64,000 bases of DNA from Carnegiea gigantea (GCA_029747015.1 JAKOGI010001960.1:1-64000), one strand, 5' to 3'. Numbered from the stretch's first letter, positions 21,617-33,322 are shown. Program-made: numbers and translations. The notes: a model not told the origin generated them from the sequence alone.

Positions 21617-22440
21617 GTGAGTGTAGGTCGGGAAGGGAGTATGCTTGTATATGTTTACCTCTGTGTTTATATATCTGATTTGGATCTATTAATGTCTAGG
21701 ATGAATGTGGCTCACCACTGTGGGTGTATGGGACGAGCTTGTCACCACCAGAGATTGGGGAAGGCTCCCGGGGTCAGTTTGGAGAGTCACTTGGAGCGAG
21801 TGAAAATTTTTATCCATGGGAGACTAGCTGAGGCTCCCGATGATTGTTTAAGATTCGACCATAGCCAGGCTCTCTTCTTCCTTTTAACTCGGGGGACCCC
21901 TTGTGGCGTTATAGAGTTGAGGAACTTCACCCTGGGGAGAGAGCATTCATGGTCGCTAGGGACTGTTGCCTATGCAAGTGGCAGCCTATGGGTTTCAACT
22001 TGAATAAACTAGTGGACCACCTAATGGATGTAGGTCCTTATGACGGGCCCCCCACCCCTGACTCTGAGGATGCCAACCCACCACCACCCGTTGGAGGGGA
22101 CACAGAGGAAGAGGAGACTGAGAGTAAAAAGGGACTAATGACTGAGGAACCTAGAGAGGAATCTAAGGAAGAAGAAGCCCTGTATGAGGACCCTGAGGAA
22201 GAACCCATGGAGGAAGATCCCGAGGAAGATCCCAAGGAAGATCCTGAAGAAGACCCTAAGGGAGACTCGGAGGCTAGGGAGGGACAGCTGTTGGGGAGTG
22301 AAGACCTAGTGGGGGACCAAGAAGACGAAGAAAGGGACCATCCCGCACAGGACGAGCATACCAGTGGCGCGGAAGACTTGGAAGAGAAGATAAACTCCAT
22401 GCGGGAGAGGGCCGAGCATGAGATAGGGGTGACCCACTAG
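21617..22440 (+). pseudogene. Acidic ORF of unknown function upstream of gag
   Basis: Two overlapping frames give a coding-like region between the primer site and gag. The first part (21617-21900, frame 2) is Cys/His-bearing and contains SHLERVKIFIHGRLAEAPDD. The second (open 21862-22440, frame 1) reads GDPLWRYRVEELHPGERAF, a CCLC cluster, NLNKLVDHLMDVGPYDGPP, then a long acidic tail of EEDPEEDPKEDPEEDP repeats ending in LEEKINSMRERAEHEI, a possible short coiled coil. The frames probably were one, joined by a frameshift near 21890. I do not recognise the family. It precedes gag, so it would be an additional ORF of the element rather than part of gag-pol. Internal B has lost the equivalent region. 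Confidence 0.45.
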
Positions 22441-22993
22441 AAGCGGGTAGGTGTGGCCGGATGTGTAGGGGTACCTGCCCATTGGACGCCCCTGACCAGT
22501 AGAAGCTGGAGGTAGTTAGGTAGTGGAATTTTTTTTTCTTTTCCTTGCTAGAATAATTATGGTAGTTGTTTTCTCTATTTCTTATTGAGCTCCTAGGGCT
22601 GTTAAAGATGTATGTTGAGATGTAATGAAAAGTGTTAGTGTGGCACTCTTATGTTATTGAAATGCTATGCAATAAAATCTCCTTAGACTATTTGAATATC
22701 AACATCCCCTGTTGAAAAGTGTTAGTGTGAAACTCTTATGTGATTGAAATGCTATGCAATACAATGATTATAGTGATAATCGTGAACCGTGTGAACGTGA
22801 TGCCTGTCTAATGTGAACTATCTGAGCATGTAACGCGGTGGTCGTACCACCTGAACGTGGTAGTATACTGAGATCGAACTCCTGTTAAATGTTGTATTAT
22901 GCGTTGGCGTGTACTGTATGTTTGCAATTCGGTAGAACCTAGGTTGTGAACTCTTAGGGAAGGAATTAAAACCGAATTATTTTCCCAAATAGA
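22441..22993. other. Leader between the acidic ORF and gag; no gene
   Basis: Contains two copies of AAAAGTGTTAGTGTG..CTCTTATG..GAAATGCTATGCAATA about 90 bp apart (22626-22675 and 22712-22762), then noncoding sequence up to the gag ATG. No open frame of note on the plus strand. Confidence 0.6.
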
Positions 22994-23140
22994 ATGGTGG
23001 GAAGCAACCACAATGATGAATCTCAATCAGGAGCCAACCCTGCAACAAGGGTCCCTATGGACCACGACGTTCCCATGACGGCTTTTAGAGAGCGGCTGGA
23101 ATTCCTACGCTCTCGGAATGGGAACGGGTCCCATAGTTAA
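22994..23140 (+). pseudogene. Gag N-terminal stub of internal A
   Basis: An ATG at 22994 opens 48 codons beginning MVGSNHNDESQSGAN and running through TAFRERLEFLRSRNGN to a stop. Directly after this point the sequence joins the C-terminal part of protease found in internal B near 36010. The simplest reading is one deletion that removed nearly all of gag, its zinc knuckles and the protease active site; the junction near 23132 has a short GTTAA match. Start chosen as the first ATG after the leader with a gag-like polar N terminus. Confidence 0.5.
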
Positions 23141-23420
23141 ATCGACGAGACTAAACCCCACCCAAAAATTCCCCCTGTTGTCAGTAATGCTCCCTAATGG
23201 GAAAACTGTGTTGTGCGAGGAGTTATACGATGGTTACTTTGTGGATATGTATGAATGTAAATTCCCGGCGAACCTGTATAAGTTTGAGTTGATTGACTTT
23301 GGAATTATTTTGGGAATGGACTGGTTAGCTAAGTACCAGGCCCAGATCGACTACTCCAAATGAAAAATCACCCTAAGAGGACCGGATGTAGAAAGGATAA
23401 TACATAGAGGCCAAAAGCCC
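23132..23420 (+). pseudogene. Protease C-terminal part, internal A
   Basis: Open piece with PLLSVMLPNGKTVLCEELYD, then [20 protein letters not shown], the conserved C-terminal block (ILGMDWL) of Gypsy retroviral-type aspartic protease. The catalytic Asp-Ser-Gly region is missing because of the gag-protease deletion. A TGA (23361) interrupts the link to RT; internal B has CGA there. It would have cleaved the polyprotein in an intact element. Confidence 0.75.
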
Positions 23421-23435
23421 AGAATAGGAGTAAAA

Positions 23436-24916
23436 TTGGTGTCGGTGATGAGGGCTCAAAAGCTGTTAGGCAAAGGGTGTAAAGGGTTCCTGTGCCACGT
23501 AGTCAAGACTGCAGATACAGGACCGTCCTTAGAGGACATCCCTGTAGTGAGGGAATTCCCAGCTGTGCTTCCTGATAAAATTCCTGGCATGCCACCTCTT
23601 AGAGAGGTGGAATTTTGTATTGACTTGACCCCCGAGGCCACCCCCATTTCCAAGGCTCCTTATAGGATGGCACCAGCCGAACTCAAGGAATTAAAGACGC
23701 AGTTAGAGGAACTCTTGGAGAAAGGATACATCCGGCCTAGTACATCCCGGTGGGGAGCCCCGGTCTTATTCGTGAAGAAGAAAGATGGAGATCTAAGATT
23801 GTGTATAGATTACCGGGAGCTGAATAAGCTAACGGTTAAGAACCGTTACCCTCTGCCTAGAATAGACGACTTATTCGACCAACTTTGGGGTGCGGGGACA
23901 TTTTCCAAAATTGACCTCCGTTCAGGGTATCACCAACTCCGAATCAAGGATGAGAATATGCCCAAAACTGCATTTCGTACCCGATACGACCACTATAAGT
24001 TTGTAGTGATGCCTTTTAGCCTCACCAACGCACCAGCGGCGTTGATGGACCTTATGGACAGGGTCTTTAAACCCTATTTGGATAAATTTATGGTGGTCTT
24101 CATTGACGACATCCTAATTTACTTGAAAACCCCTATTGAACACACCAACCACCTACGGATAGCCCTGGAGGTGTTAAGGAAGAATGAGTTGTATGCCAAG
24201 TTCTCGAAATGCGAGTTCTGGTTGGAGGAGGTAACCTTCCTCGGTCATGTAGTAACGTCAGTGGACCCTCAAAAGATTGAGGCTATGACAAACTGTCTCA
24301 GACCTAAGAATCCTACGGAAGTAAGGAGTTTCTTGGGCTTAGTGGGCTATTATTGCCGATTCATCCAAAATTTTTCGAAGATCGCCACCCCGCGTACCAA
24401 CTTGACTAGAAAGGTCACCAAATATGAATGGACGAAAAAATGTGAAGAAGCCTTCTAGGAGCTTAAGAAGAGACTAACGAGTGCACCGATACTAGCTCTA
24501 CCTACTGCGGAGCAGGACTTCGTGGTGCATAGTGATGCTTCTAGGAATGGGTTGGGGTGCGTGTTAATGCAAATGGACGGGTAATAGCGTATGCTTCGCG
24601 ACAGTTGAAGGCACACGAGCGAAACTCCCCGACTCACGACCTGGAGTTAGCCGCGGTCGTGTTTGCTCTCAAAATCTGGAGACATTACCTATACGGGGTT
24701 CATTGTGAAGTATTCACCGACCACCAGAGTCTGAAATACCTTTTCTCGCAGAAGGATCTGAATCTGAGACAGACAAGGTGGCTAGAGTTCCTAAAGGACT
24801 ATGACGTCCATTTTCAGTACTACCCTGGGAAGGCCAATGTAGTGGCAGATGCGTTGAGTCGCAGGCCATGCCCAACGCTAAGTTGTTTGATAATGCTTCC
24901 TAATGAGCTATGCTAA
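23436..24916 (+). pseudogene. Reverse transcriptase-RNase H, internal A (Tekay/Del)
   Basis: The best preserved part of the compound. From 23436 an open frame of 340 codons contains [88 protein letters not shown] and the intact catalytic VFIDDILIY, i.e. fingers, palm and the FxDD box. TAG at 24456-24458 (CAG in relatives) ends it. RNase H follows with a one-base frameshift near 24560: [12 protein letters not shown], then [40 protein letters not shown] and [13 protein letters not shown]. Roles are RNA-templated DNA synthesis and removal of the RNA strand. The TAG is shared with internal B. Confidence 0.85.
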
Positions 24917-26111
24917 GAATTTAGAAGGTTAGAACTTAATGTGATTACTCCAGGGCTAAACCTATGTTTTACGCCTTGGAGGCACAACCGACTCTCATAG
25001 AAGAAATCCAACTAGCCCAAACCACGGACCCTCAACTGGAGTGGATAAGAGAAGAGACATTGGCGGAAAAAGCGCCCGGGTTCATAATTCATGAAGATGG
25101 TACCATATGATTCCATAATCGTGTGTGTGTTCCAGCTGTAGAGGCACTTAAGAAGAAGATCCTAAGTGAGGGACACAATACTCCACATTCGGTACACCAT
25201 GGGGGAAATAAGCTGTATAAGAATCTAAAACAAACGTTTTGGTGGAGTAACATGAAACAAGAAGTGGCTGATTATGTGGCAAAGTGCCTGACCTTTCAGC
25301 GAGTGAAGATAGAACACCAAAGACCCGCGGGCTTTTACAGCCGTTGGATGTCCCTGAGTGGAAATGGGACTCTGTGTCCATGGATTTTATCATGGGGTTC
25401 CCACTGACCCAAAGGAAGCATAATGCGATTTGGGTCATAGTAGATAGGCTCACAAAGTCGGCACATTTTATAGCCATGAGGAGCACGTGGACCCTGGATC
25501 AGTTAGCTCGAGCCTACCTCGAGGAGATAGTACGGCTGCACGGGGTACCCAACTCCCTAGTGTCGGATCGGGATACCCGATTCCAATCTGAATTTTGGCA
25601 GAAGCTGCAAGAAGCGTTCGGAACGTTGTTACGCTTTAGTACTACTTTTCACCCTGCAACCGACGGGTAGACCGAACGCACTATCCAAACCTTAGAAAAT
25701 ATGTTGCGGGCTTGCGCGTTGGACTTTAAGAGCGCATGGGACGAACAACTGGCACTAATTGGGTTTTCTTACAACAACAGGTACCACGCGAGTATTGGCA
25801 TGGTCCCGTACGAGGCACTATATGGGAGAAAATGCAGGACTTCGCTTTGTTGACAAGAGATCGATGAGGCCTTGACCATTGGACCAGAGGTAATCCAGGT
25901 CACCACGGACAAAGTAAGAGTGATTCAGGAACGAATGAAGGCCGCCCAGAGCCGCCAGAAGAGTTATGCAGATCGGGGGCGTAGACCCATTGAGTTCCAG
26001 GTAGGAGACCAGGCATTTCTTCGCGTTTCCCCAAACAAGGGAGTCGCGAGGTTTGGGAAGGCAGGGAAACTTAGCCCGAGGTACGTCAGGCCATACCCGG
26101 TCATACAGTGA
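24917..26111 (+). pseudogene. Integrase, internal A
   Basis: After a linker with stops (24914, and TGA at 25108-25110, shared with internal B), pieces in two frames give the zinc-binding head [29 protein letters not shown], where the last Cys has become Phe, then the catalytic core: [47 protein letters not shown] and a broken [12 protein letters not shown], i.e. Asp, Asp and Glu positions recognisable. From 25872 the C-terminal domain has RMKAAQSRQKSYADRGRRP and FQVGDQAFLRVSP, ending in GKLSPRYVRPYPVIQ. It is inactive because of several stops and frameshifts. Confidence 0.82.
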
Positions 26112-26440
26112 ATTGGGGAGGTAGCTTACCGATTGGAGCTACCGACCGGGCTTCAAAGAATACATAATGTGTTCCATGTGTCGCAACTGCGGTAGTACAT
26201 TCCAGATCCCTCGCACGTAATCGAACCCGAACCCATACAGCTCCAGGAAGACCTGTTATATGAGGAGCAGCCAATACAGATCTTGGATTGATGGGAAAAG
26301 CACCTCCGTAGAAAGATGGTGCCCCTGGTGAAGATGCTTTAGGCCAACCATGAGACATCTGAGGCCACTTAGGAGCCGGAGCAGGAAATGCGAGACAAAT
26401 ATCCCCACCTATTTCCTTAACCAGCCGCGCATCAGTTTCG
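26112..26440 (+). pseudogene. Chromodomain-region tail of pol, internal A
   Basis: After TGA at 26109 the frame continues IGEVAYRLELPTGLQRIHNV, FHVSQLR, then EDLLYEEQPIQILD and LRRKMVPLVKML, ending in EMRDKYPHLFP and a stop. This is the tail with which Tekay/Del integrases end, related to chromodomains and thought to bind histone marks for targeting. Stops at several Trp and Gln codons. Confidence 0.7.
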
Positions 26441-26468
26441 AAGACAAAACTCCTTAAGTGGGGTAGCA

Positions 26469-26537
26469 TGTAAAACCTCAGAAATTAAGGTTGTGATGAT
26501 GGTATGTCGTAGCATAGTGAAGTTTCAGGGACGAAAC
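26469..26537 (+). repeat. First 69 bp of the middle LTR, interrupted by the SIRE element
   Basis: After CTTAAGTGGGGTAGCA (polypurine-type junction, 26453-26468) the sequence TGTAAAACCTCAGAAATTAAGG begins an LTR. By hand it differs from LTR1 at 3 of 69 positions and from LTR2 at about 9. It stops at the SIRE LTR and is not resumed on the far side. Confidence 0.82.
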
Positions 26538-28041
26538 TGTTAGAATGTATAAAGTTTTGATGATAACAAATCCAAATGTTGTTGTTGTTGCTCCAAACAG
26601 GCTTCCCAAACAGACCTTACTGCTGTTCTCAATGTATTAAAACTGCTTGACTAATGGTTTATCAAGAACAGGTACTCAAGTTAGCAATGTAAGAACACCT
26701 GTGAGGAACAGGTTCTGTGAGGTGTTTTGAAGCATATCCTGAGAAGTGTTTGAAACATAAGATATGTGCAGCTGTGACAAACAGGTTCCGTGCGTTGTTT
26801 GAAGCATATTCTGTGAAGTGTTTGCAGCAAAGTCGTTCTACAAGATGACTAGTGGTTACAACAAGATGTCTTGATTTGATTTGGTTTTATATTTTTAGAC
26901 TCTTGTTAATATGCCAATTAGAAAGTTTTAATTTACCACTCACTGGAAACAGTTTTGCTTTTCGAAAAATATTTCGGATCACCCTTCAGAACAACCATGG
27001 AAACAGGGCGATCAGGGTGTTTCCAGAATAAGCTGCGAAAAACTGCTTTGCACGATTTTTATCTTTTGGATTTTGAGCAGCTTCTTCAAAGATTTGCAAG
27101 AAAGATTTTTCTATGGAGTATCTTATTCTTTACCCTAAAAAACGGTTATCAAAAATCTTAAGGGATTTGCAAAATCTTTTTGAATAAAAAGAATATCCAA
27201 TTTTTGGCAAGTGGATAAGGTAGTTGAGAAAAACATGGGCTAGCTGCTGAAGAACACCGCCTTATGCACGCGGTTCAGGAAGTGTTTTCAGCTCATGTCA
27301 CCTTACCCCTTGTAGCTAAAGGATTCTATTTTCTCTAGGATTTTAGTTTCTAAAAATTTCAGAAATAGTTTTTCCATCCCTTGTGGGTAAAGGATTCTAT
27401 ATTCTTCAGATTTTTTAGTTTCCAAAAATTTGATGAATTGTGTTCCAAGCACTATAAAAGGCGGCTTCTTACAATCTTGGACACATCGGTTTTCAAAGAG
27501 AAAAAATCTGAGTTCATGAGCTAAAACGTTTGAAAAGAAAACCGAGCCTTGTGAGTGAATTAATTGAGCTTTCAAAGTTGGCATACTAGGACTTCATTGT
27601 ACCCTATATTAGCTTAGTTGAGAAGCATTGTAATAGGGTGTTTTTTTCTTTACATTCTTCTTTCACAAGAGTGAGTAGAGTGTGTGTCCAAATCAAGGGG
27701 ATTTTGGACGTGGGGTAACTTGTCTTAGGGAAGACAGGTTACATGTGTTACAAGTTGTAACAAAGAGTGTTACTATTGTAACGTGATTAGCCCGTTTAGT
27801 GAAGTGTTTAAATCCTACACGAGGTAGGTCGTGGTTTTTAACCTCAGTTGGGCTAGAGGTGTTTTCCACGTAAAAATCCTGTGTCCATTATTTTCGCATT
27901 CAATTTTGTTGGATTTTCGCTTCTGCTTATCTCAGAAACAACCTGTGCGAACAGGGTCTAAGACTGTTTGTCAGCAACTTGCGAAAATCGGACACCACAA
28001 TTCATCCCCCCTCTTGTGGTTGTGTACTCTCTAATTCAACA
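26538..28041 (+). repeat. 5' LTR of the SIRE element
   Basis: Starts TGTTAGAATGTATAAAG, ends CTCTAATTCAACA; 1504 bp. Nearly identical to 33338-34843. TATAAAAGGC at 27453 is the probable core promoter. Open frames inside it, on both strands and repeated in the other LTR, are not supported as genes. Confidence 0.92.
27453..27460 (+). promoter_or_regulatory. SIRE LTR TATA box
   Basis: TATAAAAG, conserved in the 3' LTR at 34255-34262, about 590 bp before the LTR end. Probable start of genomic RNA lies shortly downstream. Confidence 0.65.
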
Positions 28042-28043
28042 AG

Positions 28044-28055
28044 TGGTATCAGAGC
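28044..28055 (+). promoter_or_regulatory. SIRE primer-binding site
   Basis: TGGTATCAGAGC lies two bases after the LTR, complementary to the 3' end of initiator tRNA-Met, as usual for SIRE. Confidence 0.9.
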
Positions 28056-28099
28056 AGGTTCTCCTTTGAAAAGCTAACACCTTTGAGAGATCCTTGAAG

Positions 28100-29860
28100 A
28101 TGAGTACTCCACAAGGCATGCTTGAAGGTCAATCCATAACTCGTCCACCATACTTTAATGGCCAACACTATAGTTGGTGGAAGAATAGGATGGAAAACTA
28201 CATCCAAGCCGAGGACTATGAGTTGTGGATGCTCATCAAGCATGGACCACTCATCCCTAAGAAAACAACTGAAGATGGAAAGTCAATCCCCAAGGAGCCT
28301 AAGGAGTTCAATGCTGAAGATTACAAGATGATGGAGAAGAATGCCAAGGCAAGAAACTCCTATATTTTGGCCTAGGTCCTGATGAATATACTCGCATATC
28401 TGAATGTGAGTCGGCCAAAGAAATCTGGGATGCTTTGCAAGTAGCTCACGAAGGGACCAATCAAGTAAAGCAATCCCGGATTGAATTGCTTATGAGAAAG
28501 TATGAGCTGTTCGAGATGGGTGATCGGGAAAGTGTGATGGACATGTACACTCGCTTCACTCACATAACGAATGAGTTGAAATCCTTGGGAAAATCCTTCA
28601 CCACCGAAGAATTGGTAAGGAAGATCCTAAGAATTTTACCTCATTCTTGGGAAGCAAAAGTAACGGCCATCCAAGAAGCTAAGGACATGAACAAGATCAC
28701 CCTAGATGAGCTGATTGGAAACCTCCAAACATATGAACTTAGGAAATATTCTCAACAGAAAGATGAGACAAAGAGAGAATGAGGTCTTGCACTAAAGGCC
28801 TTAGAAGATGATTCTGATTCTGAGGAGGAGGAGATTGCCATGATGACTCAAAAATTTAAGAAGTTCTTCAAGAAAGTCAAAGAAAACATCAAAAGGAAGG
28901 ACTTCGGCAAAGCCAGGAACACCCCTCGGGAACAGTTCACTGGGTGTTTCAAGTGTGGTAAGCTGGACCACATTGTGAGAAACTGCCCACTGCACAAGGA
29001 AGAACAAGAACCCGAACACCCCAGAAAACAGGGGAGGAAACAGGGTGTAAGCAGCTCAGCGAAAAGGTTCTCAAAAGCTATGCTCGCGGCCTGGGGAGAT
29101 TCAAGTGAGGATGAGGAAGGGTCTGAAGCTGGGGAAGCTGATGTAGCACTCATGGCAAGGAGTGACACTGATTCAGATGATGGGTCAACGGATAGTCTGA
29201 CTCAACTCAAGAACAAGGTACGTGGTCTAAATAAATCAACTCTTGAGAAATTAGTGTACAATATAATGGATATATGTGCTGAATTAAAAGGGGATGTTCG
29301 AGATTTAGAACTTGAAAAATGAAACCCTTAAATTAGAAAAGCTTGAAGTTGACAAAGAGACTCTTGCCTTGCATGAAAACATCAATGTGCTTAAAGAAAC
29401 TCTACTCATGAAAGAAGAGACTTGTTCCACTAAACTGACTGAGCTAGAAAAAGAATCTCTTGACTTAAAAGGTAAGGTCGAGTCTTTGCTGGAAGAAAAC
29501 AGAAACTTGCTTGAAAAAATAAAACACTTAGAATCGGACCTTGCCGCAAAGAAGCTCTGGAACAGGTCTTCAAGGGCGTTGGAATGGTTAAACACTCATC
29601 ATAGTCAAAATAGAAGAGGACTAGGTTTTGTGCCTGAGATGACCTACCCAGTGAATAACAAATATGTGGGATTACCTGAAAATATTGTTTGTTTCCATTG
29701 TGGTAAAACGGGGCATTATCGATATGCTTATCCTATAAGAAAGTATGCCATTAAAAAGAACTCAGTGCATGTAAAACAAATGTGGGTTAGGAAAGATGAG
29801 ATTTACACGTCTAAAGGAATGGGACCCAAGTGGATCTGGGTTCCCAAAACTAACCCTTGA
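28100..29860 (+). pseudogene. SIRE gag with zinc knuckles and coiled coil (frameshifted)
   Basis: The ATG at 28100 follows the primer site by 45 bases. The first part carries RPPYFNGQHYSWWKNRMENY, the typical start of Copia gag, and SRIELLMRKYELFEM, ELVRKILRILPHSWEAKVTA and ITLDELIGNLQTYE. A zinc knuckle, CFKCGKLDHIVRNC, lies at about 28946-28987; an acidic Ser/Asp-rich segment follows, then a heptad-rich stretch (29312-29550) likely to form a coiled coil, and a second knuckle-like CFHCGKTGHYRYAY with the last Cys lost. Breaks: frameshift near 28365, TGA at 28780-28782, frameshift near 29318, TGA ending at 29860. Gag forms the particle and binds RNA; the long gag with coiled coil is usual for SIRE. 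Confidence 0.85.
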
Positions 29861-29866
29861 TTTGTT

Positions 29867-31351
29867 TTGCAGGCTGAAGTGAGAGAGAACAACCCAGCAA
29901 ACAAGCCAGCAAACAGTGCAGGAAACAGTCTAGGGAACAGGCAGCTGTGGTATGTTGACAGTGGGTGTTCGAGGCATATGACTGGTGAAAAATCCAATTT
30001 TCTCTCACTTACAGCATCAGAAGGAGGGAGTGTAGCATTTGGAAACGGCAAATCTGGGACAATTGTCGGTATAGGTAAGATAGGTGAGTCACTCTCCCAT
30101 TCAATTGACAATATTTATTTTGTGGATGGTTTAAAACACAACTTGCTAAGTGTGTCCCAACTGTGTGACAAAGACAACCTAGTAGTGTTCTCTCCAACAC
30201 GTTGCTTGGTTGTAAACATGAACACAGGAGATGTTGTGTTGAGGGGGAAGCGACACAAAAATGTTTATAAAGTGTGTATTTCTACTCTTCCCCAAAATAA
30301 TTTGACTTGTTTGAGTGCCTTAAAAGATGATGTTATGCTTTGGCACAGAAGACTAGGTCATGCAAGCCACTCTCTTTTGAACAAACTTGTAACCAAAGAT
30401 TTAGTAGTTGGCTTACCTTCCATCAAATTCAATGATGACAAGGTATGTGATGCATGTGCCAAAGGCAAACAAGTCAAAAATTCATTTAAGTCTAAAAAGT
30501 GTATAAGCACTACTCGACCCCTTGAATTAATACATATGGATCTATGTGGTCCAATGAGGATCATGAGCCGAGATGGCAAGAGGTATGTGCTTGTGATAGT
30601 GGATGACTACTCTCGTTTCACTTGGACTTTGTTTTTGGCTTCTAAAGATGAAACTTTTGAAAAATTTGTTGCTTTCATTAAAAAGACTGAAAAGAGGGTA
30701 GGACACTCTTTGGTATGCATAAGGTCTGACCATGGTACAGAATTTGAAAATTCGAGCTTTATTGACTATTGTAATGAGCATGGTGTTGATCATAATTTTT
30801 CAGCTCCAAGAACACCCCAACAGAACGGGGTGGTAGAGCGCAAAAATCGTACTCTAGAGGACATGACTAGAACAATGCTTGTTGCTAGTGGTCTTCCTAG
30901 AAATTTTTGGGCTGAAGCTTTAAACACATCATGTTACATTATAAATAGATGCATGATTAGACCTGTTCTTAACAAAACTCCTTATGAGATCCTCAAAGGA
31001 AGAAAACCAAATATTTTGCATTTGAGAGTTTTTGGGTGTAAATGTTTTGTGCATAATAATGGAAAGGATGCCTTAGGGAAATTTGATCCAAGGAGTGATG
31101 AGGCAATATTCCTCGGTTACTCCTCACATAGTAAGGCATACAAAGTGTTTAATAAGAGAACCTTGTGTGTTGAAGAAAGTGTGCATGTGCTTTTTGATGA
31201 AACTAACTCTCTAAGTGAGAATGATGCACAGGAGGAAGACCTCGAACTAGGTCTTGTTAAAAAGACATGCTGCTTCAAGATGAACCAGGTAAGGATCAAC
31301 CTGAGAGATCAAGGCCTGAAGCTGTTCTTCAGAAAGGTAGGCAGGGTGTGA
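29867..31351 (+). CDS. SIRE protease and integrase (open reading frame)
   Basis: A 494-codon open frame. Residues about 26-40 hold the protease site [13 protein letters not shown] (catalytic Asp-Ser-Gly). The integrase zinc-binding region follows with [17 protein letters not shown] and CDACAKGKQ (H..H..C..C), and the core with [38 protein letters not shown] and [17 protein letters not shown], giving the Asp, Asp and Glu of the DDE triad. It ends with the usual [11 protein letters not shown] and [18 protein letters not shown]. It continues the gag frame after one TGA; the last 35 or so codons are out of frame because of a frameshift near 31262, after which pol goes on in another frame. The ATG at 29867 may not be a natural start; in the intact polyprotein it would be internal. 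Confidence 0.88.
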   Translation: MQAEVRENNPANKPANSAGNSLGNRQLWYVDSGCSRHMTGEKSNFLSLTASEGGSVAFGNGKSGTIVGIGKIGESLSHSIDNIYFVDGLKHNLLSVSQLCDKDNLVVFSPTRCLVVNMNTGDVVLRGKRHKNVYKVCISTLPQNNLTCLSALKDDVMLWHRRLGHASHSLLNKLVTKDLVVGLPSIKFNDDKVCDACAKGKQVKNSFKSKKCISTTRPLELIHMDLCGPMRIMSRDGKRYVLVIVDDYSRFTWTLFLASKDETFEKFVAFIKKTEKRVGHSLVCIRSDHGTEFENSSFIDYCNEHGVDHNFSAPRTPQQNGVVERKNRTLEDMTRTMLVASGLPRNFWAEALNTSCYIINRCMIRPVLNKTPYEILKGRKPNILHLRVFGCKCFVHNNGKDALGKFDPRSDEAIFLGYSSHSKAYKVFNKRTLCVEESVHVLFDETNSLSENDAQEEDLELGLVKKTCCFKMNQVRINLRDQGLKLFFRKVGRV

Positions 31352-33177
31352 ACCAAACTGGGGGAAACAGGGTGGAACCCTGTTCGAGACAACATCAGCC
31401 GAACCCTTCTGAGATAATTTCAGGAACAGGCTCCCAAACAGGCTTGGGAACAGGACCTGAACTTGTTTCGCCAAGTATTCCAGCTAGGATGGAGAGCATA
31501 TCTGTGAGCCCACTTTCACCACGATCATGGAAATACCAAAGTTTACATCCTCTTGATCAAATTTTGTCTGATATTAATGCAGGAGTTCAAACTAGATCTA
31601 GGCTTAAAAATTTCTGTGCTTTCTATGCTTTTCTCTCAAAAATTGAGCCTAAGAATATTAATGAAGCTCTTGCAGATTCAGATTGGGTCACAGCCATGCA
31701 AGAAGAACTCCATCAGTTTGAAAGAAACAAGGTATGGCACCTTGTGCCACGGCCAGAGGATAGAACAATCATTGGAACCAAGTGGGTGTTCCGTAACAAG
31801 CTAGATGAGTGCGGAACAGTCACTAGGAACAAGGCCCGGCTGGTGGTTCAAGGCTACAACCAAGAAGAGGGAATTGATTATGAAGAGACTTTTGCACTTG
31901 TTGCAAGGATGGAAGCCATTCGAATCTTGATAGCTTTCGCGGCCCACATGGAGATCAAGTTATATCAAATGGATGTTAAAAGTGCGTTTCTAAATGGGTA
32001 CCTTAAAGAGGAAGTGTATGTCAAACAACCCCCCGGTTTTGAAAGTGATGAATTTCCTAACCATGTTTTCAAACTTGACAAGGCACTTTATGGTTTAAAA
32101 CAAGCTCCTAGAGCTTGGTATGAGCGGTTGTCAAGCTTTTTATTGGAAAATAATTTTGCAAGAGGCAAGGTAGACAATACCTTGTTTCTAAAATCTAAGG
32201 GGGAACATTTGTTGATTGTCCAAGTATATATCGATGACATCATATTTGGTGCAACTCATCATGATTTGTGCAATGAATTTTCAAAAATGATGAGGAGTGA
32301 GTTTGAAATGAGCATGATGGGTGAGCTTAATTTCTTTTTAGGCTTGCAAATCAAGCAAACTTCAAACGGCACCATGATCCATCAACAAAAGTATATTAAG
32401 GAATTACTTAAGCGTTTTGGGATGGAGTCAGCCAAGCCCATTGATACTCCCATCTCTCCTTCAACTAGGTTGGTAATGGATGATGGTAGTCCCTCAGTTG
32501 AGGAGAAATCCTATAGGGGCATGATAGGGTCACTCTTATATCTAACTGCTAGTAGACCTGACATTGTTTTTAGTATTGGTCTATGTGCACGTTTTCAGTC
32601 AAACAATAAAGAAACTCATCTAAAGGCTGTTAAAAGGATGTTTAGGTACTTAAGACATACACCTGATCTAGCCTTATGGTATCCTAAAGGTTGCAACTTT
32701 GATCTTGTTGGGTATGCTGATGCTGATTACGCAGGTTTCTTGGTTGATAGGAAAAGCACCTCAGGTATGGCTCACTTTCTTGGACCTTGTTTGGTATCTT
32801 GGGCAACCAAGAAACAACTCTCTGTTGCCTTGTCCACAGCAGAAGCTGAGTATGTGGCAGCTGCATCTTATTGTGCTCAGTTATTATGGATAAGACAACA
32901 ACTCAAGGACTTTTGTATTGACATAGGATGCATTCCTATTTATTGTGACAATACAAGTGCAATTAACATTGCCAAATATCCATGTCAACACAAAAGAACA
33001 AAACATATTGACATTCGTCATCATTTCTTGAGAGACAATGTTGAAAAGGGAGTGATCTCAATGAACTTTTGTGCCACTGAAAATCAAATTGCTGATATAT
33101 TCACAAAGGCATTGAGTAGAGAACAATTTGAAAGGAATAGACGAGTTAATGATGCCAAAAGGGGGAAGATAGGTTGA
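31267..33177 (+). CDS. SIRE reverse transcriptase and RNase H (open reading frame)
   Basis: A 636-codon frame continuing the polyprotein after the frameshift. RT begins near residue 150: [76 protein letters not shown] and the catalytic VYIDDIIFG, all intact. The RNase H carries [35 protein letters not shown] and the end block [20 protein letters not shown] and [14 protein letters not shown]. The motifs [10 protein letters not shown] and [17 protein letters not shown] agree with the SIRE lineage. No stop interrupts it. Active pol from this locus would need the gag and protease-integrase breaks to be absent. Confidence 0.9.
   Translation: MLLQDEPGKDQPERSRPEAVLQKGRQGVNQTGGNRVEPCSRQHQPNPSEIISGTGSQTGLGTGPELVSPSIPARMESISVSPLSPRSWKYQSLHPLDQILSDINAGVQTRSRLKNFCAFYAFLSKIEPKNINEALADSDWVTAMQEELHQFERNKVWHLVPRPEDRTIIGTKWVFRNKLDECGTVTRNKARLVVQGYNQEEGIDYEETFALVARMEAIRILIAFAAHMEIKLYQMDVKSAFLNGYLKEEVYVKQPPGFESDEFPNHVFKLDKALYGLKQAPRAWYERLSSFLLENNFARGKVDNTLFLKSKGEHLLIVQVYIDDIIFGATHHDLCNEFSKMMRSEFEMSMMGELNFFLGLQIKQTSNGTMIHQQKYIKELLKRFGMESAKPIDTPISPSTRLVMDDGSPSVEEKSYRGMIGSLLYLTASRPDIVFSIGLCARFQSNNKETHLKAVKRMFRYLRHTPDLALWYPKGCNFDLVGYADADYAGFLVDRKSTSGMAHFLGPCLVSWATKKQLSVALSTAEAEYVAAASYCAQLLWIRQQLKDFCIDIGCIPIYCDNTSAINIAKYPCQHKRTKHIDIRHHFLRDNVEKGVISMNFCATENQIADIFTKALSREQFERNRRVNDAKRGKIG
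33157..33170 (+). promoter_or_regulatory. Extra polypurine-tract-like site of SIRE
   Basis: AAAAGGGGGAAGAT overlaps the last codons of the RNase H frame, about 170 bp before the true tract. Repeated purine tracts between pol and the 3' LTR are described for Sireviruses. Confidence 0.5.
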
Positions 33178-33322
33178 CCAATATTGTTTTAGTTCTGCCA
33201 TGGACGAGTTAATTTTCTTACAATCTTTTCGATACTAACTACTTCATGTGAATTTGAATAATTGGTACAAATCACTTAAATTGCCCTTGAAAGTCAATAT
33301 GGTCACTTGGTTTGTCATCATC

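Noticed and set aside
22038..22400. Ser-rich minus-strand ORF of 120 codons
   Set aside because: Mirror of the acidic GAG/GAA-rich repeat of the plus-strand ORF.
27303..27584. ORFs in the SIRE LTR, repeated at 34105-34386 and 33756-33962
   Set aside because: Duplicated with the LTR; the U3/R region is noncoding and no motif is present.
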